Assembly (NCBI GenBank): GCA_027493375.1
Contig: JAPVWO010000128.1
Location: 1-52,803, forward strand
Reading direction: 5' to 3'
DNA: 52,803 bases
DNA from: Candidatus Multivorans thiocomprendens
GTDB lineage: Bacteria > Acidobacteriota > Thermoanaerobaculia > Multivoradales > Multivoraceae
A program made the position numbers and the translations under genes. The notes under the pieces are model-generated. The model made no database searches and was not told where the DNA came from. It was given only the letters and a program-made list of their open reading frames with translations. The stretch's first letter is position 1; every line of letters starts with the position of its first letter. Shown piece after piece: positions 17,712-26,369 of this stretch.

Positions 17712-19472
17712 CTACTGCGCCGCGCAGGCAGCCCGTAGCTGTTGCGACGCCTGGGCGAAGACCGGATCGTTCGCGCCGAAGCGGCGGCCATCGTCGAGAA
17801 GAGCCAGGGCTTCCTCGCAGCGGTCGGTCTGAGCGAGGATGGCGGCTAGGCGGAGGCGGGCCAGGGTGAGGTCGGGACGGACGGCGAGGGCGGCGGCGAA
17901 GGCGCGGGCGGCTTCCTCGGGGCGGCGCAGGTCGAGCAGGACCATGCCGAGCACGAAGCTGGTCTGGGGTTCCGTCGGGTCGAGTCGCTGCGCCGCGCGG
18001 AGTTCCCGCGCGGCGTCGCTCAGGCGCCGCTCGATGGCCAGGATGCCGCCCAGTTCGGTCCGCAGGCGAGCCTCGTCGCCGGCGGGGAACCGCATGGAGC
18101 CGAGGCCTCGTTCCAGGGCGGTTCGAGCTTCCCGCAGCCGGTTCCGCTGCCTCAGCACGACGCTCAGCGCCTGAAGGGCGGCGGCGTCCGACGGGGCGGC
18201 GGCGACTCGTGCGGTCAGGATCTCCAGGGCCTCGGCCGGCCGGCCGGCCGAGGCGAGGGCGGCGGCGCGCCGGGTGGGCGCCTCGGCGTAGGCGGGATCG
18301 AGTTCGAGGACCCGGTCGTAGCGTTGCAGTGCTTCTTCGGGACGGCCCGAGCGGTCGAGGAGCAGGGCGAGTTGGTAGTGGGCCTGCTTGTAGTCGGGCG
18401 CCAGTTCGGTCGCCCGGGTCAGGTGCCTGATCGCTTCGGTCGCCTGGCCGCGGTTGGCCAGGAGCTGGGCCAGTTCAAAGTGCGCCGGCGCCTGGTCGGG
18501 GGCGAGCGCCAGGAGTTCTTCCCAGGCGTCTTCGGCCCGCTCGAACTGACCGGCGTCGACGTGGGCCAGCGCCAGGTGCTTGCGCGCCTCCAGGTTCGTC
18601 GGATCCGCGTCGACGGCGCGGGCGAAGACGGTGGCGGCGGCGGCGAACTCGCCGGCCTGTACCGCGATCAGGCCCTGCTGGACCAGCGCGGCGCTGCCGG
18701 CCGGCAGGTAGGCGAGTTCCCGGACCAGGGGATCGTCGAACGGGAAGTCGGTGTGGCTTGCCTGCGCCAGGTGCTGAGCCGCACGGTCTTCATCGCCGCG
18801 GAGCCGCCAGGCGATGGCGAGCGAGTAGTGTCCGCGGCCGGCTCCTGGCTCGGCGGCGACGGCGCGCTCGAGGTAGTCGGTCGCGGTCTCCGTGTCGCCT
18901 CGGTCGAGAGCGAGCGTGCCCAGACCGTACAGGGCCGGCGGGAAACCAGGCCGCAGTTCCAGCGCACGGTGCCACAGCGTGGCCGCTTCGGCGGGTCGAC
19001 CCCGTTCGACCTCCGACTGGGCTAGGCGCTGGATCGCGGGCACCAGGTCAGGCTCGATCGCCAGGGCGGCGCGGTAGGAGGCGGCCGCCGCCTCGTAGTC
19101 GCCGCCGGTTTCCTCTGCGAAGCCGCGAAGGTAGGGCCAGCGATGGTCGGATGCGTCGAGTCGCTGCGCTTCCCGGTAGCAGGCTTCGGCCGCTTCGAGC
19201 GCCGTGAAGGCATGGCTGTCCAGCAGTTGGAGGCCGTGGTAGAGCCTGCCGAGCTCGCCGACTGCGGCCGCCAGTTCGGGGCCGGCCGCACCGGCATCCT
19301 CGAGCGAGCGGACCCGGCGCTCCAGGCTCGCGATCTGGCCGCGGACCGCCGGATCGTGAGCTTCGTAGCGGGAGGGGAGCGGGAGGCGCTCGGCGGCTCC
19401 GCACGCGAGGAGAGTGAAGACGACGACAAGGCATGGCATGAACCGGCGCACTGGCACTCGCGCGGGCGTCAC
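17712..19472 (-). CDS. TPR repeat lipoprotein (TPR-C)
   Basis: 586 residues. GTG 19472 overlaps the stop of the ASPIC gene upstream by 4 nt (GTGA), so the two are probably coupled; ATG 19439 is an alternative. The N-terminus VVVFTLLACGAAE is a lipobox with Cys about residue 24, so the product should be a lipoprotein. The rest is a run of tetratricopeptide repeats from about residue 60 to the end (for example YEAAAASYRAALAIEPDL, TETATDYLERAVAAEPGAG, PEEALQRYDRVLELDPAYAE). The segment AVGELGRLYHGLQLL near residue 70 is almost the same in TPR-B at 33183-34955, so the two are paralogues. Partners are unknown. By position it should act with the ASPIC/UnbV protein, probably at the cell envelope. 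Confidence 0.85.
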   Translation of the reverse strand: MTPARVPVRRFMPCLVVVFTLLACGAAERLPLPSRYEAHDPAVRGQIASLERRVRSLEDAGAAGPELAAAVGELGRLYHGLQLLDSHAFTALEAAEACYREAQRLDASDHRWPYLRGFAEETGGDYEAAAASYRAALAIEPDLVPAIQRLAQSEVERGRPAEAATLWHRALELRPGFPPALYGLGTLALDRGDTETATDYLERAVAAEPGAGRGHYSLAIAWRLRGDEDRAAQHLAQASHTDFPFDDPLVRELAYLPAGSAALVQQGLIAVQAGEFAAAATVFARAVDADPTNLEARKHLALAHVDAGQFERAEDAWEELLALAPDQAPAHFELAQLLANRGQATEAIRHLTRATELAPDYKQAHYQLALLLDRSGRPEEALQRYDRVLELDPAYAEAPTRRAAALASAGRPAEALEILTARVAAAPSDAAALQALSVVLRQRNRLREARTALERGLGSMRFPAGDEARLRTELGGILAIERRLSDAARELRAAQRLDPTEPQTSFVLGMVLLDLRRPEEAARAFAAALAVRPDLTLARLRLAAILAQTDRCEEALALLDDGRRFGANDPVFAQASQQLRAACAAQ

Positions 19473-21262
19473 GGCTGTCCTCGGGCTTTGCTCTGGCCTT
19501 CGCGAAGCTGGTGGTACTCACTTGGAGCGAGCCTTCCGAAGGACTCTTCGGCACCGCCGAGCCAGTCCACACGGATTTCCTCGATGGTGGCGTCACCGAG
19601 ACCGACAAGGACGCGCGGATCACTTGAGGAGGCGTAACTCATCGCCGCTCGGACCCTGCGCGTGATCGTCCGTCCATCGGTGAGCCGCGCCCGGACCTGG
19701 CTTCCGATGGCGTCTCCCTCGCTGTTCGCGGCGACCAGGCGGAGGCCGATCCAGCCACTGTCCTGACCCGTCAGGTTGAGCAGGAGTCGCGCCGGGCCGT
19801 TGTTGTTCGTGATGAGAATGTCCGTGTCGCCGTCGTTGTCCACGTCGCCGAAGGCGGCGCCACGCGTGACTTCATAGGCCGTGAAGGCCGGTCCTCCGAG
19901 CGGGGACGCCTCCTCGAACCGGCCATCGCCCAGGTTGCGGAAGAGCTGGTTCGGCTGTCCGAAGCGACGTTCGTGGTCGGTGCCTGCGGCCGCGCGCGCG
20001 GCCGCCGCGTCGCCGGAGCGGGCGCGGTCCAGGCGCCGCACGGCGCCGTTCACCGCCAGCAGGTCGAGGTCGCCGTCGTTGTCGAGATCGACCCAGCCGG
20101 TGCCGAAACCGGTCATCGGCAGGCTGGGAGTGTCAAGGCCGGCGGGCATGCCGGCGTCGGTGAACAGGCCGTCGCCGTCGTTCAGGTAGAGGGTGCTCGT
20201 CTCTCCCGTGATGTGGGTCACGTATAGGTCTTCGTCGCCGTCTCCGTCCATGTCGCCTGCGCCTATGCCCATGCCCGCCTCGGCCTCGCCGCGGCGATTG
20301 ACCGCCGAGCCGCCGAACAGGGCCCGGTTCTCGAAGCGGCCGCCGCCGCGGTTCATCCACATCTGGTTCGGCGTACCGTCGTTGGCGACGTAGAGGTCGA
20401 GGCGGCCGTCGAGGTCGAGGTCGGCCGGCACGGCCCCGAGGCCGTTGCCGAACTCGGTGGCGAGGCCGGCGCGCTCCGTCGTCCGTGCGAAGCGTCCGTC
20501 CCCGAGGTTGCGGAACAGGCGGTCCGGCTCGGCCCGGTAGGTCTTCGGGCTGCAGTAGTCCGGCTCGCCGCTGCCGAAGGTGCAGAGCGTGTGGCTGCCG
20601 AGGTTGAAGTCGACGTAGTTGGCGACGAACAGGTCGAGCATGCCGTCGCCGTCGTAGTCGAAGAACGTGGCGGGCACGCTCCATCTGGGATCGTCGGCTC
20701 CGGTAGCCGCCGTCACGTCCTCGAAGCGGCCATCGCCGAGGTTCCGCCAGAGCTGGTTGGGGCCCAGATTCGTGACGTAGAGGTCGACCCGGCCGTCCCC
20801 GTCGAAGTCGCCGGCGGCGACGCCCATGCCGTAGCCGGTCGACTCGATACCGGAGGTCTCCGTCACGTCGACGAAGCGCAGTTCGCCCGTCTCGACCAGT
20901 TCGTTGCGAAACAGCCGGTCACGGGCGGGGGAGCCGGCCGCGCCGGCGCCCGGTTCCAGATCGCCTCCCTGGACCAGATAGGCATCGAGATCGCCATCGC
21001 CGTCTGCGTCGAACAGCGCAACGCCCGAGCCCATGATCTCGGGCAGCAGGTAGCGGCCCTGGGCGCCGTTCCGATGCTGGAAGACGAGCCCGACTTCGGC
21101 CGCGCGGTCCTGGAAGGCAGCGGGTTCCGCGGGAGATACGGGCGCGCCCGAAGCTACCGGTTCCTCCACGCGGCCGATCCGTGCGTCCCCGGCGCAGTTG
21201 AGGATTCCGGCCGTGCCGATGAGGGCCGCGGCGAGCGGCGGGCGTGAGCGGCCGTTCCTCAG
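19469..21262 (-). CDS. CRTAC1-type FG-GAP/ASPIC-UnbV protein (ASPIC-D), start uncertain
   Basis: About 597 residues from a possible CTG at 21262. The only ordinary start further upstream in frame is GTG 21355, which would overlap the preceding gene by 85 nt; GTG 21169 would remove the signal sequence. The likely export signal is RSRPPLAAALIGTAGILNC. The body has FG-GAP/VCBS repeats with calcium-type loops (DADGDGDLDAYL, DFDGDGRVDLYV, DYDGDGMLDLFV, DMDGDGDEDLYV, DNDGDLDLL). A conserved Cys pair is present (LCTFGSGEPDYCSP). A C-terminal ASPIC/UnbV domain ends the protein (GWIGLRLVAANSEGDAIGSQ, MSYASSSDPRVLVGLG). It should be an exported beta-propeller. The gene downstream (TPR-C) overlaps it by 4 nt. 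Confidence 0.8.
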   Translation of the reverse strand: MRNGRSRPPLAAALIGTAGILNCAGDARIGRVEEPVASGAPVSPAEPAAFQDRAAEVGLVFQHRNGAQGRYLLPEIMGSGVALFDADGDGDLDAYLVQGGDLEPGAGAAGSPARDRLFRNELVETGELRFVDVTETSGIESTGYGMGVAAGDFDGDGRVDLYVTNLGPNQLWRNLGDGRFEDVTAATGADDPRWSVPATFFDYDGDGMLDLFVANYVDFNLGSHTLCTFGSGEPDYCSPKTYRAEPDRLFRNLGDGRFARTTERAGLATEFGNGLGAVPADLDLDGRLDLYVANDGTPNQMWMNRGGGRFENRALFGGSAVNRRGEAEAGMGIGAGDMDGDGDEDLYVTHITGETSTLYLNDGDGLFTDAGMPAGLDTPSLPMTGFGTGWVDLDNDGDLDLLAVNGAVRRLDRARSGDAAAARAAAGTDHERRFGQPNQLFRNLGDGRFEEASPLGGPAFTAYEVTRGAAFGDVDNDGDTDILITNNNGPARLLLNLTGQDSGWIGLRLVAANSEGDAIGSQVRARLTDGRTITRRVRAAMSYASSSDPRVLVGLGDATIEEIRVDWLGGAEESFGRLAPSEYHQLREGQSKARGQP

Positions 21263-21270
21263 GACCGGCC

Positions 21271-21711
21271 CTATCGTTGGCCGAGCTGCAGGGCGATACC
21301 GATGATGCCACCCAGCATCGGCACCATCAGGGCGAACATGCCGCCGAGAATCCACTTGACCATTCGGAGTTCGCCCCGGAGGCCGTCGATCTCGCTCCGG
21401 AGGCCGCCCATCTGAGTCGCGATCTCCTGGCGGAAGCTCTCGAAGCGATCCCTGACTTCCTGACGGAGAGCTTCCATGGCCCGCTCCAGGCCCTCGATGC
21501 GCGTGGCGTTCTTCGCCACGGTGGTTCGGAGCTCGGCGATGTCCTGCTTCAGTTCCGTTCGGACGCTAGCGAGGTCCTCCTTCGTCGCGAGTCTCTCCTC
21601 TCGGCTGGTGATCATCTCGACGAGCGCCTCCGTCTGGTTCGTCCTGAAGCCGGCCTTTTCGAGCCGACGCCTCGTCTCACGCCTGCTTGACTCTACCGCG
21701 TGGCTGCCCAT
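21271..21711 (-). CDS. Coiled-coil protein with C-terminal membrane helix (DUF1640-like), copy 1
   Basis: 146 residues. ATG 21711 is preceded by GGGAGCAGGA. The N-terminal KAGFRTNQTEALVEMI segment and ATKEDLASVRTELKQDIAEL resemble the DUF1640/CCDC90-like family. A long coiled coil follows (ARIEGLERAMEAL-type heptads) and the last ~28 residues are a hydrophobic helix (WILGGMFALMVPMLGGIIGI) before LGQR. It is predicted to be a small inner-membrane protein with a cytosolic coiled coil. It is nearly the same as 26370-26852; both follow a TonB receptor gene. Similarity between the copies runs through the last codons and stops right at the stop codon. The function is unknown. Confidence 0.8.
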   Translation of the reverse strand: MGSHAVESSRRETRRRLEKAGFRTNQTEALVEMITSREERLATKEDLASVRTELKQDIAELRTTVAKNATRIEGLERAMEALRQEVRDRFESFRQEIATQMGGLRSEIDGLRGELRMVKWILGGMFALMVPMLGGIIGIALQLGQR

Positions 21712-21830
21712 GTTCCTGCTCCCGTTCTCGTTGAGTGCCGTGTGATGGCGTCGATTCGTCGTCCGCCCGTTGTCGACTTGGACGGATTCCGCAGCGAGAA
21801 CCTGGTGCTGAGAAAGAGGAGAAAGAGAAA

Positions 21831-21893
21831 GGGGAGAGAGCCGAAGCCCTCCCCCCCTCGATTTCCCTGAACCGGGAGCCGAAGCCCCGGGTT
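21831..21893 (-). terminator. Possible decayed terminator after TonB receptor 1
   Basis: An imperfect purine/pyrimidine hairpin (GGGGAGAGAG...CCCTCCCCCC) is followed by a second imperfect stem (AACCGGGAGC with GCCCCGGGTT). The layout matches the clean pair of hairpins after receptor 2 at 27022-27086, but the stems here have mismatches. It is probably the homologous terminator in degraded form. Confidence 0.35.
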
Positions 21894-21906
21894 CTGTCGT
21901 TCCGGC

Positions 21907-24900
21907 CTAGAACCGGAACTTGATGTTGGCGCGGATCGTCCGCGGGCGCTGGAAGAACCGGCGCACCGGGTAGACCTCGCCACGACCATCCCAATCGCGA
22001 CGGCGCTGCTGGTTGGTCGCGTTCAGGACCTCGACCCGGAGCTCGCCACGAACGTCCCGGTAGCCCATGGGGAAGCCCCATGCGCCACTCAGGTTGACCG
22101 TGTACTCATCCGCGGTCCGATGTCCCTCGGCGCCTGCCGGGAACAGGCGCACGCCGATCCCGCCATTCGCCGTGCCCGGCCGCGCGTCGCTGGTCGGGTC
22201 GGAGGGAGTGATCGGCGGGCAGGTCCGCAGACCGCTAGGCCTGTTGCCCGGGGCGCAGGTCTTCGTGGCGCTGATGCCGGCGCCTTCGGACCGGTACCAG
22301 GGGGTGCCGGTCTGGAAGGTCAGGTGACCACCCAGGGTCAGATCCTGGTTACCGATCCGCCAGGTCTTGAACCCGAAGGAGTTGTAGATCCAGGTGCGGT
22401 CGTACACGTGGTTCGGACCGCGCTGGTTGATCATGCTGCCCGGCATGCCGATGAACTGCGAGAGCCGCGCGTGGCAGTCCTCGGGATACGTCCTCGCCCT
22501 GCCGGTGCGTCGATCAGGTTCCGACTGGCTTTCCTGACAATCATCGAGGTGCGCTTCACTGAGGTTCACGTGAGCCAGCTCCAGGTAGCCGCTGTCCGTG
22601 TTGTTCCACCAGACGCCTCCGCCCGTGGTGTCCGTCTCGGACCAGGCCACGTTGTTGTAGAGCGCCCAGCCGTCGGCGAACCGCCGGTTCAACTGGACCT
22701 GCAGACCCCGGTAGGAGTTCTTCGCCGCGTCCGCGTTGGCCAGAGCCTCACGGTTGACGGCGCTTACACGGTCAGCTTCATCGAAGCCGGCTGCAAGCCA
22801 CCTGTCCCTTCTCGCGTCGTCAAAGGCGAGAACGATCTGCTCAAGGTCGTGGTAGTTCTCCGTGATGCCGATGGCGCGGCCCCGGTAGTCGAGCTGGAAG
22901 TTGGAGAACATCATGTCCTGCAACTGCCAGTCGATGTACTTGACATCCAGTGCCCAGTCCGGGCGGAACTGCCACTCGAGGCCGATGATCGCCTCCTGCT
23001 TGTAGTAGGTCTGGATGTCGAAGTCGTAGTAGCCCTCCTGGACCGCGTCCCACATGAGGCCGGGCTGTGCCAGCTCCCACGACAGGTTGTAGCCCGGGAT
23101 TCCCTGGCCTACCGTGCCGTCGCGGATCGTGTCCCGCCGCGACGGCTGGTTGCAGTCGTAGCTGACGTACCCGATCGACCTCAGGATGTTCATGCCGACG
23201 ATGTCGAGCGGATCGCAGAAGAGGAAGACCTCCCTGCCCTCGTACCCGTTCCACAGATCGTGCATGCTGGGCCTGGCCACGTCGCCGCCGGAGATCCACG
23301 CCTGGTTGAGCATCGCGTGGTACTGGCCCCAGGTGGCGTTGAGCAGCAGGGCGCCGTCGCCCTTGATGTCGTAGGCGATGTTGATCCGCGGGTCGACGTA
23401 GGTGTCGTCCACGACCTGGCGCCGGACATCGTTCCAGGCCTCCTGGACTTCCGCCCGGACGCCGAGGTTGATCACCCAGTGGTCGCCGATCGTGAAGCGG
23501 TCGCGGGCGAAGAAGCCGACGTTTCGGACCTCCGTGTCGCCGCTGCCGGCGCCGACGCAGGTGCCGATCGTGCGGACGATCTCGCCGTTGACCCGCTCGA
23601 TCTGTGTCGGCCGGTGCGGCAGTCCGTCGGTGTGGTTACCCTCGCAGGTCAGGAGCGGCGAGTTGTAGTCCACGAAGTAGCAGCCGCGGCCCCGCGTCGT
23701 CGCGCCCAGGAAGTTCGGGTTGTCGGGCGACGTGGTGTAGCCCCGCAGGAGGGAACACGAGTCGTCCTCCAGGGACCCGGCCTGGTAAAAGCCGAAGGGG
23801 TTGGTGGCGTCGAAGCCCCAGCCGTTGAACAGCGGCACGCGGGCGTTCTCACCCTCCCACTTCGTGTCCTGGTAGTCCAGGCCGTACTTCAGCTCGTGGT
23901 TGGCGCCGATGAACTGGGTCAGACCGACGTTCGCCTGTTCGCGCGGGAACGCGTTGAAGCCGAAGCCGTCGGAGAGGATCCAGCCGTTGTGCCAAGCCTG
24001 CAGGTTCTCGTTGTCCCGGTACACGTTGTAGTTGTTGCCGGGATAGAAGATGCCCAGTTCGGGTCGGAACGGGAACCGCAACGGGTAGCTGGTGTCGCCG
24101 CCCGAGGTGTTCGTTGCGCTATGACCGGCGATCGGGCCGCGGTCGAGCGACTTGGCCTGCAGGCAGGTCTCCACCATGCGCGCCGAGGCGTTGGGGAAGT
24201 TGTCCTGGGCAAGCCACTCGAGAATCGGAATGCCGTCGACGTTCAGGACCTCGGGGTTGTCCTGCTCCAGCTTGTTGTAGCAGGCGAGGTACTTGTTCTC
24301 CTGGGTTTCCTGGAAGGCGATCTTCGCCTCCAGGTACCAGTTGCTCGTGACGGCGTAGTTCCAGTTGACCGTCGACAGCACGCTGTCGTTCTCGTGCGGC
24401 GTCGGCGTCCAGTAGTCCGATGACGGAATGTGGAAGTAGTTCCGGAACGCCGGCGTGTCGATCGCCGAACCGGCGAAGGAGTGGCTCGCGGTCGGCTGCA
24501 TGTTCAGCTTGAAGATGCGCGCGTCGTTGAACAGGCTGATGTCGTACGGGTCGCCGCCGATCAGCCGTTCGGAGTACGCGTCATCGAACTCGCTGACGCC
24601 GAGGAAGAACCACAACTTGTCTCGCTGGATCGGGCCGCCGGCCGAGAACTCGTAGCCGTCGGAAGCGCCGGCCCACTCGTCGCTGCCGGGGAGGCAGGGC
24701 TCGCGGTTCGTCGTGAACAGCTCCGAACTCAGGTCGCCGGCGGGGATCCGCCCGCGGCCCGCGTCCCGGTCGTCGCCGTGGCAACGCTGGAACCAGTCGA
24801 CCGGATAGGGCTTGTTCTGCCGTTCGTTGAGGGAGGGCTGATCCTTGTAGTCGGCGCCCCAGTCGATCGCCTGACGCTGCCAGAGCGCGTCGACGTGCCA

Positions 24901-25611
24901 CCGGTTCGTGCCCGACTTGACGATCACGTTGGTGGAGGAGCCGATGTAGCGGCCGTACTCGGCGGAGGCGCCGCCCGCCTCCATCGACACCTCGGTCACG
25001 GCCGTGGTGGGGAGGAAGACCCGGCTGCCGCCGAACTTGGCGAACGTCGTGTCGACGCCGTCGATGTAGACGCCCTGGTCGGCGAAGTGGGTGCCGTTGA
25101 CCGAGGGGCGCGTCTGCTGGATGTCGTCGTTCTCCGCGTCGGCGGTGACGCCGGGCAGGGCGTTGATGACACCGTAGTAGGTGCGCGTCGTGCCGGCGGT
25201 CTGTTCGCCGATCTCGGACGTGACGGTGCTGCCCGCGGTGATGTTGAACTTGTCGACCATGGGCGTTTCGCCGGTGACGGTAACCTCGCCCTCGATGGCG
25301 GCCTGCAGCGTCAGGTCGAGATCCTGCCGGTCGCCGGCCGCGGCGTGGAAGGTCGCGGCGGCTTCGCCCAGACCCTGAAGTTCCGCCTTCAGGTTGTACT
25401 CGCCGGGCACGACGCCGACGAACCGGAACTGGCCGTTCTCGTCCGTGATGGCGAACTTGTCGCCACGCTCACTGGACAGGGTGACGCTGACGCCCGGAAG
25501 CGCCGAGCCTCCCGGGTCAACGATCGTGCCGCTGACGGTTGCCGTCTCCGGTGCGTCGGCGAAGGCGCCGAACGGGACCAGCAACATCAGGACCACTGCG
25601 AGTCGCTTCAT
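21907..25611 (-). CDS. TonB-dependent receptor, Oar-like, with carboxypeptidase-regulatory-like domain (receptor 1)
   Basis: 1234 residues. ATG 25611 has a strong GAGGAGGAG ribosome binding site; 15 more in-frame codons upstream are not needed. A signal peptide (MKRLAVVLMLLVPFGAFA) is followed by a CarboxypepD_reg-like domain at about residues 24-105 (ATVSGTIVDPGGSALPGVSV). An EGEVTVTGETPMVDKF segment leads into the plug domain (about 125-240: NALPGVT, QTRPSVNG, YIDGVDTTFAKFGG, AEYGRYIGSSTNVIVKSG). A long outer-membrane barrel ends in RANIKFRF with a terminal Phe. It transports an unknown substrate across the outer membrane using TonB energy. It is a close paralogue of 27100-30702. Upstream is a plausible sigma-70-type promoter at 25655-25681. 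Confidence 0.9.
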   Translation of the reverse strand: MKRLAVVLMLLVPFGAFADAPETATVSGTIVDPGGSALPGVSVTLSSERGDKFAITDENGQFRFVGVVPGEYNLKAELQGLGEAAATFHAAAGDRQDLDLTLQAAIEGEVTVTGETPMVDKFNITAGSTVTSEIGEQTAGTTRTYYGVINALPGVTADAENDDIQQTRPSVNGTHFADQGVYIDGVDTTFAKFGGSRVFLPTTAVTEVSMEAGGASAEYGRYIGSSTNVIVKSGTNRWHVDALWQRQAIDWGADYKDQPSLNERQNKPYPVDWFQRCHGDDRDAGRGRIPAGDLSSELFTTNREPCLPGSDEWAGASDGYEFSAGGPIQRDKLWFFLGVSEFDDAYSERLIGGDPYDISLFNDARIFKLNMQPTASHSFAGSAIDTPAFRNYFHIPSSDYWTPTPHENDSVLSTVNWNYAVTSNWYLEAKIAFQETQENKYLACYNKLEQDNPEVLNVDGIPILEWLAQDNFPNASARMVETCLQAKSLDRGPIAGHSATNTSGGDTSYPLRFPFRPELGIFYPGNNYNVYRDNENLQAWHNGWILSDGFGFNAFPREQANVGLTQFIGANHELKYGLDYQDTKWEGENARVPLFNGWGFDATNPFGFYQAGSLEDDSCSLLRGYTTSPDNPNFLGATTRGRGCYFVDYNSPLLTCEGNHTDGLPHRPTQIERVNGEIVRTIGTCVGAGSGDTEVRNVGFFARDRFTIGDHWVINLGVRAEVQEAWNDVRRQVVDDTYVDPRINIAYDIKGDGALLLNATWGQYHAMLNQAWISGGDVARPSMHDLWNGYEGREVFLFCDPLDIVGMNILRSIGYVSYDCNQPSRRDTIRDGTVGQGIPGYNLSWELAQPGLMWDAVQEGYYDFDIQTYYKQEAIIGLEWQFRPDWALDVKYIDWQLQDMMFSNFQLDYRGRAIGITENYHDLEQIVLAFDDARRDRWLAAGFDEADRVSAVNREALANADAAKNSYRGLQVQLNRRFADGWALYNNVAWSETDTTGGGVWWNNTDSGYLELAHVNLSEAHLDDCQESQSEPDRRTGRARTYPEDCHARLSQFIGMPGSMINQRGPNHVYDRTWIYNSFGFKTWRIGNQDLTLGGHLTFQTGTPWYRSEGAGISATKTCAPGNRPSGLRTCPPITPSDPTSDARPGTANGGIGVRLFPAGAEGHRTADEYTVNLSGAWGFPMGYRDVRGELRVEVLNATNQQRRRDWDGRGEVYPVRRFFQRPRTIRANIKFRF

Positions 25612-25654
25612 GGAGCTCCTCCTCGGATCAGGTTGTAGGGAATGCGATGACGGC

Positions 25655-25681
25655 ACTATACACGAGTGAGGCCGACGTCAA
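25655..25681 (-). promoter_or_regulatory. Putative promoter of TonB receptor 1
   Basis: On the minus strand TTGACG (25681-25676) and TATAGT (25660-25655) are separated by 15 nt. That is short of the ideal 17, but both hexamers fit the sigma-70 consensus well for a genome this GC-rich. The 5' leader to ATG 25611 would be about 40 nt and contains the strong ribosome binding site. Confidence 0.4.
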
Positions 25682-25873
25682 GGCCCGGCGCCCGGAGGTC
25701 GACCGGGAGGAAGGAAGAGAGGGGGGCGGCCTCCAGGTCCTGGGCGACCGCACAAAGGGGACTTCGCCGAATCCGTCTGGATCCCGTAGAGGCCCGAGCG
25801 GAATTCGGGTTCTTCGTCACCACGGGAGATCGAGAGCATGTAGGGGACCGCGGTAGTAGACTCGGGCGAGGCC

Positions 25874-26362
25874 ATGACGAGACGACGCCTCAGGGAGGCC
25901 GGTTTCGGCGATGAACAGGTCCAGACACTGGTCGAGGTGACCGGCGCGGACCGGGCCTTCCGCATCGAGATGCAGCGCGAGGTCGCCGCTGTTCACTCCG
26001 CGGTGGACGGTCTGAGGAGTGAGTTCAGCACCAGGTTCGACGGTGCGAGAGACGAGGTCAATGCTCGGTTCGCCGGTGCGCGGGACGAAGTCAACGCCCG
26101 GTTCGAGGGTGTCAACGCCCGGTTCGACGGCGTCAATGCCCGGTTCGACAGTGCGCGGGACGAGTTCAATGCCCGGTTCGACGGTGCGCGGGACGAGATG
26201 AACGCTCGGTTCGAGGGGTTCAGGGGCGAAGTCAACGCGCGGTTCGACGGCCTGGACGGCCGCCTGAGGCTCATCCTCTGGTTCATGGGCGTCGGTCTGA
26301 CGCTCTACACCGGTACGACGGTGTCCCTGATGATCCTCCTCTTCCGCGACCTGCTGTCCTGA
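25874..26362 (+). CDS. Small coiled-coil membrane protein with tandem NARFDGARDE-type repeats
   Basis: 162 residues. ATG 25874 is preceded by GGGCGAGG. The N-terminus (LREAGFGDEQVQTLVEV) resembles the start of the two DUF1640-like proteins nearby. The middle, about residues 45-125, is a run of near-repeats of 7 and 10-11 residues built on NARFDG and ARDE (for example ARDEVNARFAG, NARFEGV, NARFDGV, ARDEMNARFEG). It should form a long amphipathic coiled coil. A membrane helix follows (LILWFMGVGLTLYTGTTVSL). It is one of few + strand genes in the block and is convergent with 26370-26852, with 7 bp between stops. The function is unknown; repeat number may vary between strains because the DNA repeats are nearly exact. 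Confidence 0.7.
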   Translation: MTRRRLREAGFGDEQVQTLVEVTGADRAFRIEMQREVAAVHSAVDGLRSEFSTRFDGARDEVNARFAGARDEVNARFEGVNARFDGVNARFDSARDEFNARFDGARDEMNARFEGFRGEVNARFDGLDGRLRLILWFMGVGLTLYTGTTVSLMILLFRDLLS

Positions 26363-26369
26363 GCCGCGG

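Noticed and set aside
17073..17738. A + strand ORF spanning the end of purU and element B
   Set aside because: It is a shadow frame of purU running through the inverted repeat; its composition is Arg/Pro/Gly-rich with no domain.
26040..26240. Short direct repeats that could suggest a CRISPR array
   Set aside because: The repeats are of uneven length, lack unique spacers and encode a continuous coiled-coil protein in frame.
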